DNA of 64,000 bases from Devosia sp. YR412. Its GTDB lineage: Bacteria; Pseudomonadota; Alphaproteobacteria; Rhizobiales; Devosiaceae. The translations under genes were made by a program, and so were the position numbers. This document shows, one piece after another, positions 25,638 through 34,638 of this stretch (its first letter is position 1; each line of letters opens with the position of its first letter). Location: NCBI RefSeq assembly GCF_900110945.1, contig NZ_FOFL01000002.1, positions 1 through 64,000 on the forward strand. The letters run 5' to 3'. Below the pieces are notes generated by a model. It was not told where the DNA came from. It saw only the letters and a program-made list of their open reading frames with translations, and made no database searches.

Positions 25638-27619
25638 CAGGCGGCCTGCGCTGCCTTGAGGTCCGGCGCGGTCGCTTCGGCCATCAATGCGACGATCGCA
25701 TCCATGCTCGGCTCGACTTTCTGGCCCTCGGTGCCGAGACGACGCACCGAGACGGTGCCCTCCTCGGCCTCGCGCTTGCCCACCACGAACATCAGCGGCA
25801 CCTTGCCGACCGAATGCTCGCGCACCTTGTAGTTGATCTTCTCGTTGCGCACGTCGAGCTCGGCCCTTATGCCGGCCGCCTTGAGCTGGCTGACCAGCTT
25901 GGCCGCATAGTCATCGGCTTCCGAGACGATGGTCGCGACAACCACCTGGGTTGGCGCCAGCCACATCGGCATCTTGCCGGCATAGTTTTCGATCATCATG
26001 CCGATGAAGCGCTCGAGCGAGCCGAGGATCGCCCGATGCAGCATCACCGCATACTGGCGCGAACCGTCTTCGGCCACATAAGTGGCGTCCAGCCGTTCCG
26101 GCAGCACATAGTCGAGCTGCAGCGTGCCCACCTGCCACGAGCGCCCGATGGCGTCCTTGAGGTGGAACTCGAGCTTGGGTGCATAGAAGGCGCCCTCGCC
26201 TTCGGCGATCTCGAAATCATAACCGGTCGCACGCAGGGCATCGCCCAGCGCCTTTTCCGCCGCATCCCAGCGTTCCACCGTGCCACCGAACTTTTCCGGA
26301 CGGGTCGCCAGCTTGATCACCACATTCTCGAAGCCCATGTGGCCATAGACCGAATAGAGCAGATGCACGAAATGCTCGGTTTCGCTCTGGATCTGGTCTT
26401 CACGGCAGAAGATATGCGCGTCGTCCTGCGTCATCTGGCGAACGCGCATCAGCCCGTGCAGGGCCCCATGCGCCTCGTTACGATGGCAGCAGCCGAATTC
26501 CGCCATGCGCAGCGGCAGGTCACGGTAGCTCTTGATGCCCTGGTTGAAGATCTGCACATGCGCCGGGCAGTTCATTGGCTTGAGCGCCATCAGCTCGCCC
26601 TTGCCGGAAAGAACCGGACCGGTTTCTTCCGTGCCTGGCACTTCGTCGGGCACCACGAACATGTTTTCGCGATACTTGCCCCAATGGCCCGATTGCTCCC
26701 AGAACTTGGAGCTCATCAGCTGCGGTGTCTTTACTTCCACATAGCCCGACGAATTCAGACGGCGGCGGATGTAGGCCTCCATCTGATTGTACAGCACATA
26801 GCCCTTGGGGTGCCAGAACACCGACCCCTGCGCTTCCGGCTGGAAGTGGTAGAGGTCCATCTCCTGGCCAATCTTGCGATGGTCGCGCTTTTCCGCCTCT
26901 TCCACCATGTGGAGATAGGCTTCCAACTCTTCCTTGCTTGCAAAGGCGGTGCCGTAGATGCGGCTCAGCACCGGATTATTGCTGTCGCCACGCCAATAGG
27001 CGCCGGCCACCTTGGTCAGCTTGAACGCCATGCCGACGTCCTTGACCGTGCGCATATGCGGCCCGCGGCAAAGGTCGATCCACTGGCCCTGCTTGTACAT
27101 TTTCAGCGACTGGTCAGCCGGAATCGCGTCGACCAGTTCCACCTTGAAGTTTTCGCCACGCGCATTGAAGAAGGCTTTGGCCTGGTCGCGCGTCCACACT
27201 TCCTTGGTGAAGGCAGCGCCACGCTCGATGATCTCGGCCATCTTCTTTTCTATGGCCGGGAAGTCTTCTTCCGAGAAGGGCTCGTCGCGCTTGAAGTCGT
27301 AATAGAAGCCGTTCTCGATCACCGGGCCGATCGTCACCTGCGTCGTCGGCCACAATTCCTGCACCGCTTCGGCCAGCACATGCGCGGCATCGTGCCGGAT
27401 CAGCTCCAGCACGTCCTTGGACCCGCTATCGCGCGTCACGAACTCGATCTTGCCGTCGTCTTGCAACTCATCAGACAAATCAGACAACACGCCATTCCAG
27501 CGCATCGCCACCGTCTTCTTGGCCAGGCTCTTGGAGATGCCTTCGACCACGGTGGTCCCGGTGGTGCCACGCGCATAGTCGCGAGCTGCACCGTCGGGGA
27601 ACGTCACCTTGATCGTCAT
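25637..27619 (-). CDS. thrS: Threonyl-tRNA synthetase
   Basis: A 660-residue class II aminoacyl-tRNA synthetase that charges tRNA-Thr. Domains in order: N-terminal TGS domain (about 1-60), the editing domain with the HDAAHVLAEAV histidine motif near 74-84, the catalytic core with MNCPAHVQIF (zinc Cys), RMAEFGCCHRNE (motif 2) and LHRAILGSLERF (motif 3), and the C-terminal anticodon-binding domain. Length fits the bacterial family. The tRNA-Thr(TGT) in this window is among its substrates. Confidence 0.97.
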   Translation of the reverse strand: MTIKVTFPDGAARDYARGTTGTTVVEGISKSLAKKTVAMRWNGVLSDLSDELQDDGKIEFVTRDSGSKDVLELIRHDAAHVLAEAVQELWPTTQVTIGPVIENGFYYDFKRDEPFSEEDFPAIEKKMAEIIERGAAFTKEVWTRDQAKAFFNARGENFKVELVDAIPADQSLKMYKQGQWIDLCRGPHMRTVKDVGMAFKLTKVAGAYWRGDSNNPVLSRIYGTAFASKEELEAYLHMVEEAEKRDHRKIGQEMDLYHFQPEAQGSVFWHPKGYVLYNQMEAYIRRRLNSSGYVEVKTPQLMSSKFWEQSGHWGKYRENMFVVPDEVPGTEETGPVLSGKGELMALKPMNCPAHVQIFNQGIKSYRDLPLRMAEFGCCHRNEAHGALHGLMRVRQMTQDDAHIFCREDQIQSETEHFVHLLYSVYGHMGFENVVIKLATRPEKFGGTVERWDAAEKALGDALRATGYDFEIAEGEGAFYAPKLEFHLKDAIGRSWQVGTLQLDYVLPERLDATYVAEDGSRQYAVMLHRAILGSLERFIGMMIENYAGKMPMWLAPTQVVVATIVSEADDYAAKLVSQLKAAGIRAELDVRNEKINYKVREHSVGKVPLMFVVGKREAEEGTVSVRRLGTEGQKVEPSMDAIVALMAEATAPDLKAAQAA

Positions 27620-27690
27620 TGTAGGTCTCCAGAAATAGGGGTCATGCTACGATTTTCGTAGCAAGGGCGCCTGTCTAGCACGATTGGCTA

Positions 27691-28002
27691 TTATTTCCAG
27701 CGCCCATAGCGCCAGGGCGCGAACCAACGACCGCGCTCCGGAACAGCCTCCGGCACCGGGTCATAGCCATGTGTTCCGCCCGGCCGGCACCGCACAAACC
27801 GCGCCAGTCCCATCCAGCCGCCCGGCCAGAAGCCGAACTGCCAGATGGCGTCGCTTGTATATTCCGAACAGCTCGGCAGGTGCCGGCAGTTCCGCCCGAC
27901 GAACATCGACAGCGTGTAGCGGTAGAGCGTGATCAGAAACACCGCCGCAAATTTGAACGGCAGGTCCACCATCCGCCAGAACAGCGAGATGACGCGATCC
28001 AT
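27691..28002 (-). CDS. yidD: Membrane protein insertion efficiency factor YidD
   Basis: A 103-residue protein of the YidD/haemolysin domain family, which assists YidC-dependent insertion of inner-membrane proteins. A hydrophobic amphipathic N-terminus is followed by the Cys-containing core GRNCRHLPSCSEY and RFVRCRPGGTHGYDPVPE. The ATG at 28002 shares a base with the stop of the IscU-like gene; a GTG one codon earlier is an alternative. YidD is normally near rnpA-yidC, so this location with an Fe-S scaffold gene is a typical alphaproteobacterial rearrangement. Confidence 0.92.
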   Translation of the reverse strand: MDRVISLFWRMVDLPFKFAAVFLITLYRYTLSMFVGRNCRHLPSCSEYTSDAIWQFGFWPGGWMGLARFVRCRPGGTHGYDPVPEAVPERGRWFAPWRYGRWK

Positions 28003-28484
28003 CACCCGGCCGCCGCAAGTGATTCTGCGGATTCGACTTTTTCCAGCGCCTCAACCACCGCATCAAACACCAGAAGCGTCGACATATGCCGCGCCTTGTA
28101 GTCCCGCACCGGCTCGAGATATTTGAGGTCGTCCCACTTTCCCGACGGTGGCGCACCATCCGCCTTGAGCATGGCAACCATGGTCTCGCGCAGCGCCACA
28201 AACTCCCCCACCGGCGTGCCGACAATCTCCCGCGCAACCACCGCCGCCGAGGTCTGTCCCAGCGCGCAGGCGGAGACCACATGGCCATAGCCCACGATCA
28301 CCCCGTCACGCACCGCGACATCCACCTCCACCACCGAGCCACACACCCGGCTCACCTTCCGGGCTCTTGCATCAGCCTGCGCCAGCCGTCCAGGCTGGGG
28401 CGCATTGCCCGCCAGATCGAGGATTTTTTGGGAATAGAGATCGCTCAGGTCCATCAACCAGACAATTCTGTTTCTTGTCGCCAC
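28002..28484 (-). CDS. IscU/NifU-like iron-sulfur scaffold family protein
   Basis: A 160-residue protein of the NifU N-terminal/IscU fold. Two of the usual ligand cysteines appear, in VCGSVVEV and SACALGQTSAA. The third conserved position in the C-terminal helix reads KARHMSTLLVF, with no cysteine, so it may be a scaffold variant or carrier. The start is GTG 28484 because AAGGAG lies 8 nt upstream; the shorter form from ATG 28454 (MDLSDLYSQKIL) matches family starts better, so the true start is open. Coupled to yidD by TGATG. Confidence 0.8.
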   Translation of the reverse strand: MATRNRIVWLMDLSDLYSQKILDLAGNAPQPGRLAQADARARKVSRVCGSVVEVDVAVRDGVIVGYGHVVSACALGQTSAAVVAREIVGTPVGEFVALRETMVAMLKADGAPPSGKWDDLKYLEPVRDYKARHMSTLLVFDAVVEALEKVESAESLAAAG

Positions 28485-28589
28485 TGCTTGCTCTCCTTAT
28501 ATAGGGCGTCGCAAGCGGGCTAGCATCACCCAACTGGTCCAAAATCGCTCTGGTCTCGTAGAATGGCCAAGCGCACAGGAGCCGCCGTC

Positions 28590-29210
28590 ATGGATGCCAC
28601 CACCAAGCCGTTTGGCGCCGTTGCCACGTCCACTGCCCCCTATCCCCGCCCGACCCGCGAAGAGGCCGAGGCCGCCGTGCGCACTTTGCTGGCCTGGGCT
28701 GGCGATGATCCGACTCGCGAAGGGCTGCTCGAAACGCCGGCCCGCGTCACCAAGGCCTATGGCGAATTCTTCGCCGGCTATGGGCAGAACGCCGGCGAAA
28801 TTCTGTCGAAGACCTTCAAGGAAGTCGGCGGCTATGACGATATCGTCCTGGTCAAGGACATCCCCTTCTCGTCCCATTGCGAGCACCACATGGTGCCCTT
28901 CGTCGGCAAGGCCCATATCGCCTATCTGCCGCATGACGGCGTCGTCGGGCTGTCGAAGCTTGCCCGTCTGGTGGAAGTCTTTGCCCGCCGCCTGCAGACC
29001 CAGGAAAACCTGACGGCGCAGATCATCGACGCCATCAACGAGCATCTCGGCCCCCGCGGCGCCGCCGTCATGCTGGAAGCCGAGCATATGTGCATGTCGA
29101 TGCGCGGCGTCCGCGCCCATGGCGCCTCCACCGTCACCCACCGCTTCACCGGCGTCTTCGCCGAAGACCGCAATGAGCAGGACCGGTTCTTCTCAATGAC
29201 CCGGAGATAG
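28590..29210 (+). CDS. folE: GTP cyclohydrolase I
   Basis: A 206-residue FolE that converts GTP to dihydroneopterin triphosphate, the first step toward folate and tetrahydrobiopterin. Zinc and catalytic residues are visible in [19 protein letters not shown] and in [10 protein letters not shown]. The decameric-core motif [15 protein letters not shown] is present. ATG 28590 has AGGAG 8 nt upstream, while the upstream ATG 28563 has none. The next gene, hisI, begins 6 bp after its stop, forming an operon. Confidence 0.96.
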   Translation: MDATTKPFGAVATSTAPYPRPTREEAEAAVRTLLAWAGDDPTREGLLETPARVTKAYGEFFAGYGQNAGEILSKTFKEVGGYDDIVLVKDIPFSSHCEHHMVPFVGKAHIAYLPHDGVVGLSKLARLVEVFARRLQTQENLTAQIIDAINEHLGPRGAAVMLEAEHMCMSMRGVRAHGASTVTHRFTGVFAEDRNEQDRFFSMTRR

Positions 29211-29216
29211 TTCTCC

Positions 29217-29669
29217 ATGACCCTCACCTTCACCGATCCAGCGCCCCTCACCCACGGCCAGCTCGAAGAAGGCACCGCCTTCGCGCCGCGCTTTGATGCG
29301 AACGGCCTCGTCACCGTCGTCACGGTGGAAGCCGGCAGCAATGAAGTGCTGATGCTGGCGCATATGAATGCCAAGGCGCTGGCGCTGACGCTGGAGACCG
29401 GCATTGCCCATTACTGGTCGCGCTCACGCGGCAAGCTGTGGAAGAAGGGCGAGACCTCGGGCGAATTGCAGGAAGTCGTCGAGCTCCGCACCGATTGCGA
29501 CCAGGACGCCCTGGTGATGGTGGTAAACCAGACTGGCCGCGGCGCTGCCTGCCACACCGGCCGCAAGAGCTGCTTCTATCGCCGCGCCGTCGTCACCGGC
29601 GATTCCGTCACGCTGCAAGACACCGGCCTACCGAAGCTCTTCGACCCGAAACAGGTCTACAGCGCCTGA
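29217..29669 (+). CDS. hisI: Phosphoribosyl-AMP cyclohydrolase
   Basis: A 150-residue enzyme opening the purine ring of phosphoribosyl-AMP in histidine synthesis. The family motifs [46 protein letters not shown] and the zinc-binding [11 protein letters not shown] are all complete. It follows folE directly; the two zinc cyclohydrolases act on purine substrates but in different pathways. Confidence 0.96.
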   Translation: MTLTFTDPAPLTHGQLEEGTAFAPRFDANGLVTVVTVEAGSNEVLMLAHMNAKALALTLETGIAHYWSRSRGKLWKKGETSGELQEVVELRTDCDQDALVMVVNQTGRGAACHTGRKSCFYRRAVVTGDSVTLQDTGLPKLFDPKQVYSA

Positions 29670-29679
29670 TCCTGCGTGA

Positions 29680-29698
29680 CGCTTTTGCGACAAAAGCG
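29680..29698 (+). terminator. Hairpin after hisI, possible weak terminator
   Basis: CGCTTTTG-CGA-CAAAAGCG is a perfect 8-bp stem with a 3-nt loop, 11 bp after the hisI stop. No T-run follows, so it may be a weak or factor-dependent terminator, or an mRNA-stabilising hairpin. Confidence 0.35.
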
Positions 29699-29911
29699 CC
29701 CAGTTCACACGCTTTCGTGAGCCATCTGTGAACGCCGCCTTAATCTGGCAAGATTCTTCGCACTCTTAGGGACAAGCCGCATTTCTCCTCCGGAATACGA
29801 AGGAGCGAGCCATGCATCTGGCGAATGCCCCATATGCATCAACTATTTGCACTATGCGGCGTTCGAGCTTTGCCGAAGAAGTCGGCTTTACAAGACCCAC
29901 AGGGCATAGCG

Positions 29912-31513
29912 TTGAAGCGTCACCTTACAAACCTGCCTACCCGTCGTCAGTTCCTTCAGGGACTCGCCGCTGTTTCACTTCTCTCGACCACGGCCTTGAC
30001 AGCGCCCGCCTTCGCACAGGTGACGCCGCAGGCTGCCGAGTTTGCCTTCGATTTCGACAGCTTCAGCGCCCGCATGCAGGAGATTGCCGCGGCCGATTTC
30101 GTGCCGCCCTCGCGCGACCTGCCCGCCGCCTTCGCCGATCTCGATTACGACGCCTATCGACGCATCCAGTACAGCACCGACGCCAGCAAGTGGCTCGACG
30201 ATAACCTCGGCTATCGCCTGCAGGCCTTCCACATGGGCTGGCTCTTCCCTGAGCCGGTACAGGTTTATGAAATCCAGGGCGGCACCGCCCGCTCCATCGG
30301 CTTCAGCGCCAAGGATTTCGACTATCACGACGATGCCGTCGAGGCCGCTGCCGCCGAAGTTACCGATTTCCCGGGCGTTGCCGGATTCCGCATCAATGCG
30401 CCGATGAACAGCACGGCCATGTATGACGAGGTGGTCTCCTTCCTCGGCGCCAGCTATTTCCGTGCACTTGGCCGCAACAACAATTACGGTCTCTCCGCCC
30501 GTGGCCTGGTCATGAACACCTGGCTCGAGGGTCCGGAAGAATTTCCGCGTTTTTCCGAATTCTACGTCGAAAAGCCCACCGCCATCGGCAATCCGCTGAC
30601 CATCTATGCGGCGCTCGAAGGCCCGTCCGTGGCCGGCGCCTATCGCTTCATCTTGACGCCCGCCGGCGAGGCGCATCAGGAGACGACGCTGGAAGTCACC
30701 GCGCGGCTGTATTTCCGCGGCGATGTCACCGAGCTGGGCATTGCCCCGCTGACCTCCATGTATCTGTTCGCCGAGGCCAACCGCACCGGCTTTGACGACT
30801 ATCGTCCGCAGGTCCATGACAGCAATGGCCTGCTGATCCAGAACGAGGCAGGTGAAGTCACCTGGCGTGCGCTCAACAATGCCGCGACGCTCGGCACCTC
30901 CTACTTCTGGGAAAACAACCCCCGTGCCTTCGGCCTCTACCAGCGTGGCCGCGATTTCGAGGCCTATCAGGATGCGGGCGCCCATTACGAGCGCCGCCCG
31001 TCCCTGCGCATCGAACCGATCGGCAATTGGGGCCAGGGCCATGTGCGCCTGGTGGAAATTCCCTCGCGTCTGGAAGGCGACGACAATATCGCCGCCTTCT
31101 GGATTCCCGAGGAGAAGGTGACTGCCGGTAGCTCGCGTGAATTGAGCTATCGCATGGTCTGGGGCGACCTAAATCCCGATTCAGCAAGCCCGATTGCCCA
31201 TGTGGCAGAAACGCGCAGCGGCGTCGGCGGTGTGTCCGGCGTGGAAGCTGTTGAGAACTTTAAGAAATTCGTCATCGACTTTGCGGGGGGCAAGCTCGCG
31301 AGCATGACGGATGAGACCCAGCTCGAGGTAGTGGCCGAGGCAGCGGGCGGAACCATAACAAGTTCCGTGCTTTCTCGTGTCGATGCCAACGGCGTCTGGC
31401 GTCTCGTGCTCGACGTCGAAACTGGAGACTCCAGCAACGTCGAGCTCAAGGCCTACGTGATGGGTCTTGGCCGCAAGCTGACTGAAACATGGCTCTATCA
31501 GTGGAGGCCCTAG
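29912..31513 (+). CDS. opgG: Osmoregulated periplasmic glucan biosynthesis protein OpgG/OpgD
   Basis: A 533-residue periplasmic protein of the MdoG family, which trims, branches or releases beta-glucan backbones made by OpgH. A twin-arginine signal (TRRQFLQGLAAVSLL, cut near APAFA) precedes the MdoG domain with FHMGWLFPEPVQVYEI, FRINAPMNS and LYQRGRDFEAYQD. The Tat signal is more like OpgD. The start is uncertain: TTG 29912 has AGGG 7 nt upstream and gives a normal Tat leader, while ATG 29825 would add 29 residues. A strong ribosome site at 29800-29812 leads into another frame (see findings). First gene of opgG-opgH-opgC. Confidence 0.88.
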   Translation: MKRHLTNLPTRRQFLQGLAAVSLLSTTALTAPAFAQVTPQAAEFAFDFDSFSARMQEIAAADFVPPSRDLPAAFADLDYDAYRRIQYSTDASKWLDDNLGYRLQAFHMGWLFPEPVQVYEIQGGTARSIGFSAKDFDYHDDAVEAAAAEVTDFPGVAGFRINAPMNSTAMYDEVVSFLGASYFRALGRNNNYGLSARGLVMNTWLEGPEEFPRFSEFYVEKPTAIGNPLTIYAALEGPSVAGAYRFILTPAGEAHQETTLEVTARLYFRGDVTELGIAPLTSMYLFAEANRTGFDDYRPQVHDSNGLLIQNEAGEVTWRALNNAATLGTSYFWENNPRAFGLYQRGRDFEAYQDAGAHYERRPSLRIEPIGNWGQGHVRLVEIPSRLEGDDNIAAFWIPEEKVTAGSSRELSYRMVWGDLNPDSASPIAHVAETRSGVGGVSGVEAVENFKKFVIDFAGGKLASMTDETQLEVVAEAAGGTITSSVLSRVDANGVWRLVLDVETGDSSNVELKAYVMGLGRKLTETWLYQWRP

Positions 31514-31514
31514 C

Positions 31515-31649
31515 ATGAAGCATAGTGCAGATTTTCCGTTCGCCCGCGCCCTGCCCGACGCACCCTTGGACATGCCCAAGCAATTGCTCGAGCGCCGCAG
31601 TCTGCTTGACTTGCTGCGGATGACCCTGTCAGCCCTTACCGGGCGCTAG
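31515..31649 (+). CDS. 44-codon frame, probably the separated N-terminus of OpgH
   Basis: This short frame starts 1 nt after the opgG stop with a near-ideal ribosome site (GGAGG, 7 nt). Its product contains ALPDAPLDMPKQLLERRS and a C-terminal helix, ending with TAG at 31647. It is in phase with the main opgH frame, with only five codons between the TAG and opgH ATG 31665. The simplest reading is that it is the natural opgH N-terminus cut off by an amber stop or sequence error. A genuine short coupled peptide is the alternative. Confidence 0.55.
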   Translation: MKHSADFPFARALPDAPLDMPKQLLERRSLLDLLRMTLSALTGR

Positions 31650-31664
31650 GTCTTCGGGTACCGC

Positions 31665-33428
31665 ATGCTTGTTCCTGCCTTTTTTCGATTGGCGACCCTG
31701 TCGATCGCAGCGACCCTCACCGCTTTGGGGGCGCATGTCTTCCTGCGCCTGACAGGCGAAGGTGGCCTGACCATCGTCGATCTCCTGCGCACCGGCCTAG
31801 TGGCCTTCAGCGGCTTCTGGCTGGTCTGGGGCAGTGCTGCCGCTATTCTCGGGGTGTTTCGCCCGGTCCGCATCCAGACCGGCGAAGCCACGGCACCGAA
31901 CGGCATGACCGCCATTCTGGTGCCGGTCTATAACGAAGACCCGATCGCCACGTTCTCGCGCATTGCCGCGATGAACCGCAGCCTGGTCGATCTCGGGATT
32001 TCCGGGAAATTTCACTTCGTCATCCTGTCGGACACCCAGGTGATGGAAACCGCGGCCCAAGAAGCCGTGTGGTTCAACACGCTGCTCGACGAGCCTGATG
32101 CCATCGGCCGGATTTTCTATCGCCGTCGCGAGCGCAATATTGGCCGCAAGGCCGGCAATATCGAAGATTTCATCGCCCGCTCCGGCGGCGCCTATGATTA
32201 TGCGCTGATCCTCGATGCTGACAGCCTGATGGAAGGCAAGACCATTGCCGCCATGGCCCGCCGCATGGATGGCGACGACCAGCTCGGCCTGCTGCAGACC
32301 GTGCCGCATGTCATTCATGCCAGGACCACCTTTGGCCGTTCGCTGCAGTTTGCCTCGACCTATCTGTCGCCGACCTTTGCCCGCGGCGCTGCCCTGATGG
32401 CCGGTCGCGAGGGCCCCTATTGGGGTCACAATGCCATGGTGCGCATGCGCGCCTTTGCCTCCTGCTGCGGCCTGCCGGTCCTCTCCGGCAAGCCCCCCTT
32501 TGGCGGCCATATCCTCAGCCATGACTATGTCGAGGCGGCGCTGCTGTCGCGTGGCGGCTGGAAGGTCAATCTCGACCCGTCCATGCCCGGCTCTTATGAA
32601 GAGGGTCCGGAAAACCTCATCGAATATGCCAAGCGTGACCGCCGCTGGTGCCAGGGCAACCTGCAGCATGCCCGGCTCGTCGGCGCGCCCGGCCTCAAGA
32701 TCTGGAGCCGCTTCACCTTCATCCAGGGCATCATGGCCTATATGGCATCCCCGCTCTGGCTGCTGCTGCTGATCGCCAGCGTCGTCGCCGCCATGTATCC
32801 CGACATGCCGATCTTCATGCCCGGCTTCATGAACATCAACTTCAGTGCCTGGACCCTGATCGTGGCCGTCGCGATCGTTCTGCTGCTGCCCAAATTCGCC
32901 ATCCTGACCCGCGGCATGTTCGACGGCCACAACCGGCGATTCGGCGGCACTATCCGCTCGTTCGCTTCGGTGCTGGGCGAAATCCTGGTCTCGACGCTCT
33001 TGGCACCAACCCTGCTGCTGCTGCAGACCCGCTCGGTGCTGCAGGTGCTGCTCGGCCTCGACGGCGGCTGGCCCGCCACGACGCGCGGCCAGAACTGGGT
33101 CGATCTCAAGACCGCTTTTCAGGCCAGCTGGTGGATCGTCACCATCGCCGTGTTGACCCTGGGCGGTGTTCTGATCTTCGCTCCTACCAGCGCCATCTGG
33201 GTGGCCCCGGCCATGGTACCGGCGATCCTCGCACCATTCCTGATTTCGCTGACCTCGCGCCCGACCGAAAATCCCGGCACGCCGCTGCTCTTCGCCTCGG
33301 ACTCCGAACTGGCCCCACCCAGCATCGTCAGCACGCAGCGCGCCATCTTCGCCGCCTGGACCAATAAGGGCACAACGCAGGACGCCGGTCTGGTCTCCTT
33401 GAGAACCGCACAGCATGTCACTGCCTGA
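31665..33428 (+). CDS. opgH: Glucan biosynthesis glucosyltransferase OpgH
   Basis: A 587-residue inner-membrane GT2-family synthase that builds the linear beta-1,2-glucan backbone from UDP-glucose. The catalytic core contains VPVYNEDP, ILSDTQVME, YRRRERNIGRKAGNIEDF, LDADSLM, the acceptor-site SHDYVEAALL and the processive KRDRRWCQGN motif (QxxRW-like). Transmembrane helices flank it at both ends. ATG 31665 lacks a clear ribosome site, unlike the in-phase ATG 31515, so the native start may be upstream of an in-frame TAG. It overlaps opgC by 14 bp. Confidence 0.92.
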   Translation: MLVPAFFRLATLSIAATLTALGAHVFLRLTGEGGLTIVDLLRTGLVAFSGFWLVWGSAAAILGVFRPVRIQTGEATAPNGMTAILVPVYNEDPIATFSRIAAMNRSLVDLGISGKFHFVILSDTQVMETAAQEAVWFNTLLDEPDAIGRIFYRRRERNIGRKAGNIEDFIARSGGAYDYALILDADSLMEGKTIAAMARRMDGDDQLGLLQTVPHVIHARTTFGRSLQFASTYLSPTFARGAALMAGREGPYWGHNAMVRMRAFASCCGLPVLSGKPPFGGHILSHDYVEAALLSRGGWKVNLDPSMPGSYEEGPENLIEYAKRDRRWCQGNLQHARLVGAPGLKIWSRFTFIQGIMAYMASPLWLLLLIASVVAAMYPDMPIFMPGFMNINFSAWTLIVAVAIVLLLPKFAILTRGMFDGHNRRFGGTIRSFASVLGEILVSTLLAPTLLLLQTRSVLQVLLGLDGGWPATTRGQNWVDLKTAFQASWWIVTIAVLTLGGVLIFAPTSAIWVAPAMVPAILAPFLISLTSRPTENPGTPLLFASDSELAPPSIVSTQRAIFAAWTNKGTTQDAGLVSLRTAQHVTA

Positions 33429-34638
33429 ACATACCAATTATCGTGCCGCCGGCCTGCTCGGGCCGACCTGGGCGCGCGCCATCTGGTCGCGCCCGGCCGC
33501 CGCACCCGCCGCGCCGATGACCGGTCGCGATGACCGTCTCGACATGTTCCGCGGCCTGGCGCTGGTGATGATCTTCATCAACCACGTGCCCGGCACGGTC
33601 TACGAAGCCTTCACCAATCGCAATTTCGGCTTTTCCGATGCGGCCGAAGCCTTCGTCTTCATGTCCGGCATGGCGGCGGGCCTCGCCTATTCCAACCGCT
33701 TCCGCAGCGGCAATCTCTGGGCCGCCACGGCAAAAGTCTGGGCCCGTGCGCGCCAGCTGTATTTCGTCCACATCACCATCACCATGCTCTGCATCGCCAT
33801 CTTCGCCGGCGCGGCAAAATGGTTTGGCCTGACCGACCTCCTGACCAAGAACAATCTGGCGCCGCTGTTCCAGCAGCCACTCGGCGCGCTGATCGGCATT
33901 CCCCTGCTTAGCCATCAGCTCGGCTATCTCAACATCCTGCCGCTCTATATGACGCTGCTGCTGGCCAGCCCGCTGATCATCGTGGCCGGCCTGCGCAGGC
34001 CCTGGCTGGTGCTGATCGCCTCGGTCGCCCTGTGGTTTGCGGCCGGCCAGTTCCGCCTCAACTTCCCCGCCTTCCCCAATCCGGGCGGCTGGTTCTTCGA
34101 CCCCTTTTCCTGGCAATTGCTTTTCGTGCTCGGCCTGCTGACCGGCACGGCGATGAAGGTCGGCGGCAAATTCATTCCCTGGTCGCCGGTCCTCTTCTGG
34201 CTCGCCGCAGCCTTCCTCGTCTTCACCCTGCTCTGGATGAAGGTTCCGCCGATCGGCAAGGGCATGAATGGCGCCATGGGCTGGCTCAGCAGCATTGGCG
34301 TGCCCTTCTACATCACCTGGTTCGACAAGACCTTCCTCTCCCTGCCCCGCCTGCTGCACGCCCTGGCGCTTTTCTACGTGCTGGGCAGCCTTCCCATCAT
34401 GCGCCGCCTCGCCAGCTCGGCCTTGGCCACGCCCCTGCGCCTGATGGGTCGCCAGGGCCTCGCCACCTTCGCCACCGGCACCGTGCTGTCGATCCTGCTG
34501 CAATCCATCAAAGCTGGCCACCCCGGCAACGATCCCGTCTTTGACGGCATCCTCCTCGGCAGCGGGCTGTTGTTGCTCGTTGCCCTGGCCTGGGCGCTGA
34601 CCAGGACGGCGGAGATCAGTCGCGCAAAAGCCGCCTAG
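33415..34638 (+). CDS. opgC: OpgC membrane acyltransferase, succinylation of periplasmic glucans
   Basis: A 407-residue polytopic inner-membrane protein of the OpgC family (PF10129), which adds succinyl groups to osmoregulated periplasmic glucans. The N-terminal signature RDDRLDMFRGLALVMIFINHVP and FGFSDAAEAFVFMSGM are diagnostic; about ten hydrophobic helices follow. It overlaps opgH by 14 bp and ends in a CTAG shared with the convergent rhomboid gene, so opgG-opgH-opgC is a compact operon for making and decorating glucans. Confidence 0.93.
   Translation: MSLPEHTNYRAAGLLGPTWARAIWSRPAAAPAAPMTGRDDRLDMFRGLALVMIFINHVPGTVYEAFTNRNFGFSDAAEAFVFMSGMAAGLAYSNRFRSGNLWAATAKVWARARQLYFVHITITMLCIAIFAGAAKWFGLTDLLTKNNLAPLFQQPLGALIGIPLLSHQLGYLNILPLYMTLLLASPLIIVAGLRRPWLVLIASVALWFAAGQFRLNFPAFPNPGGWFFDPFSWQLLFVLGLLTGTAMKVGGKFIPWSPVLFWLAAAFLVFTLLWMKVPPIGKGMNGAMGWLSSIGVPFYITWFDKTFLSLPRLLHALALFYVLGSLPIMRRLASSALATPLRLMGRQGLATFATGTVLSILLQSIKAGHPGNDPVFDGILLGSGLLLLVALAWALTRTAEISRAKAA

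Noticed and set aside
25814-27661. 615-codon open frame antisense to thrS
   Set aside because: thrS motifs are complete on the minus strand; the opposite frame has an unnatural His/Leu/Arg composition typical of a shadow.
31797-33437. 546-codon open frame antisense to opgH
   Set aside because: Shadow of a GC-rich gene; Gly/Asp/Gln/His-rich and without ribosome site. The same applies to 33418-34704 opposite opgC and 20978-22315 opposite the mutase.
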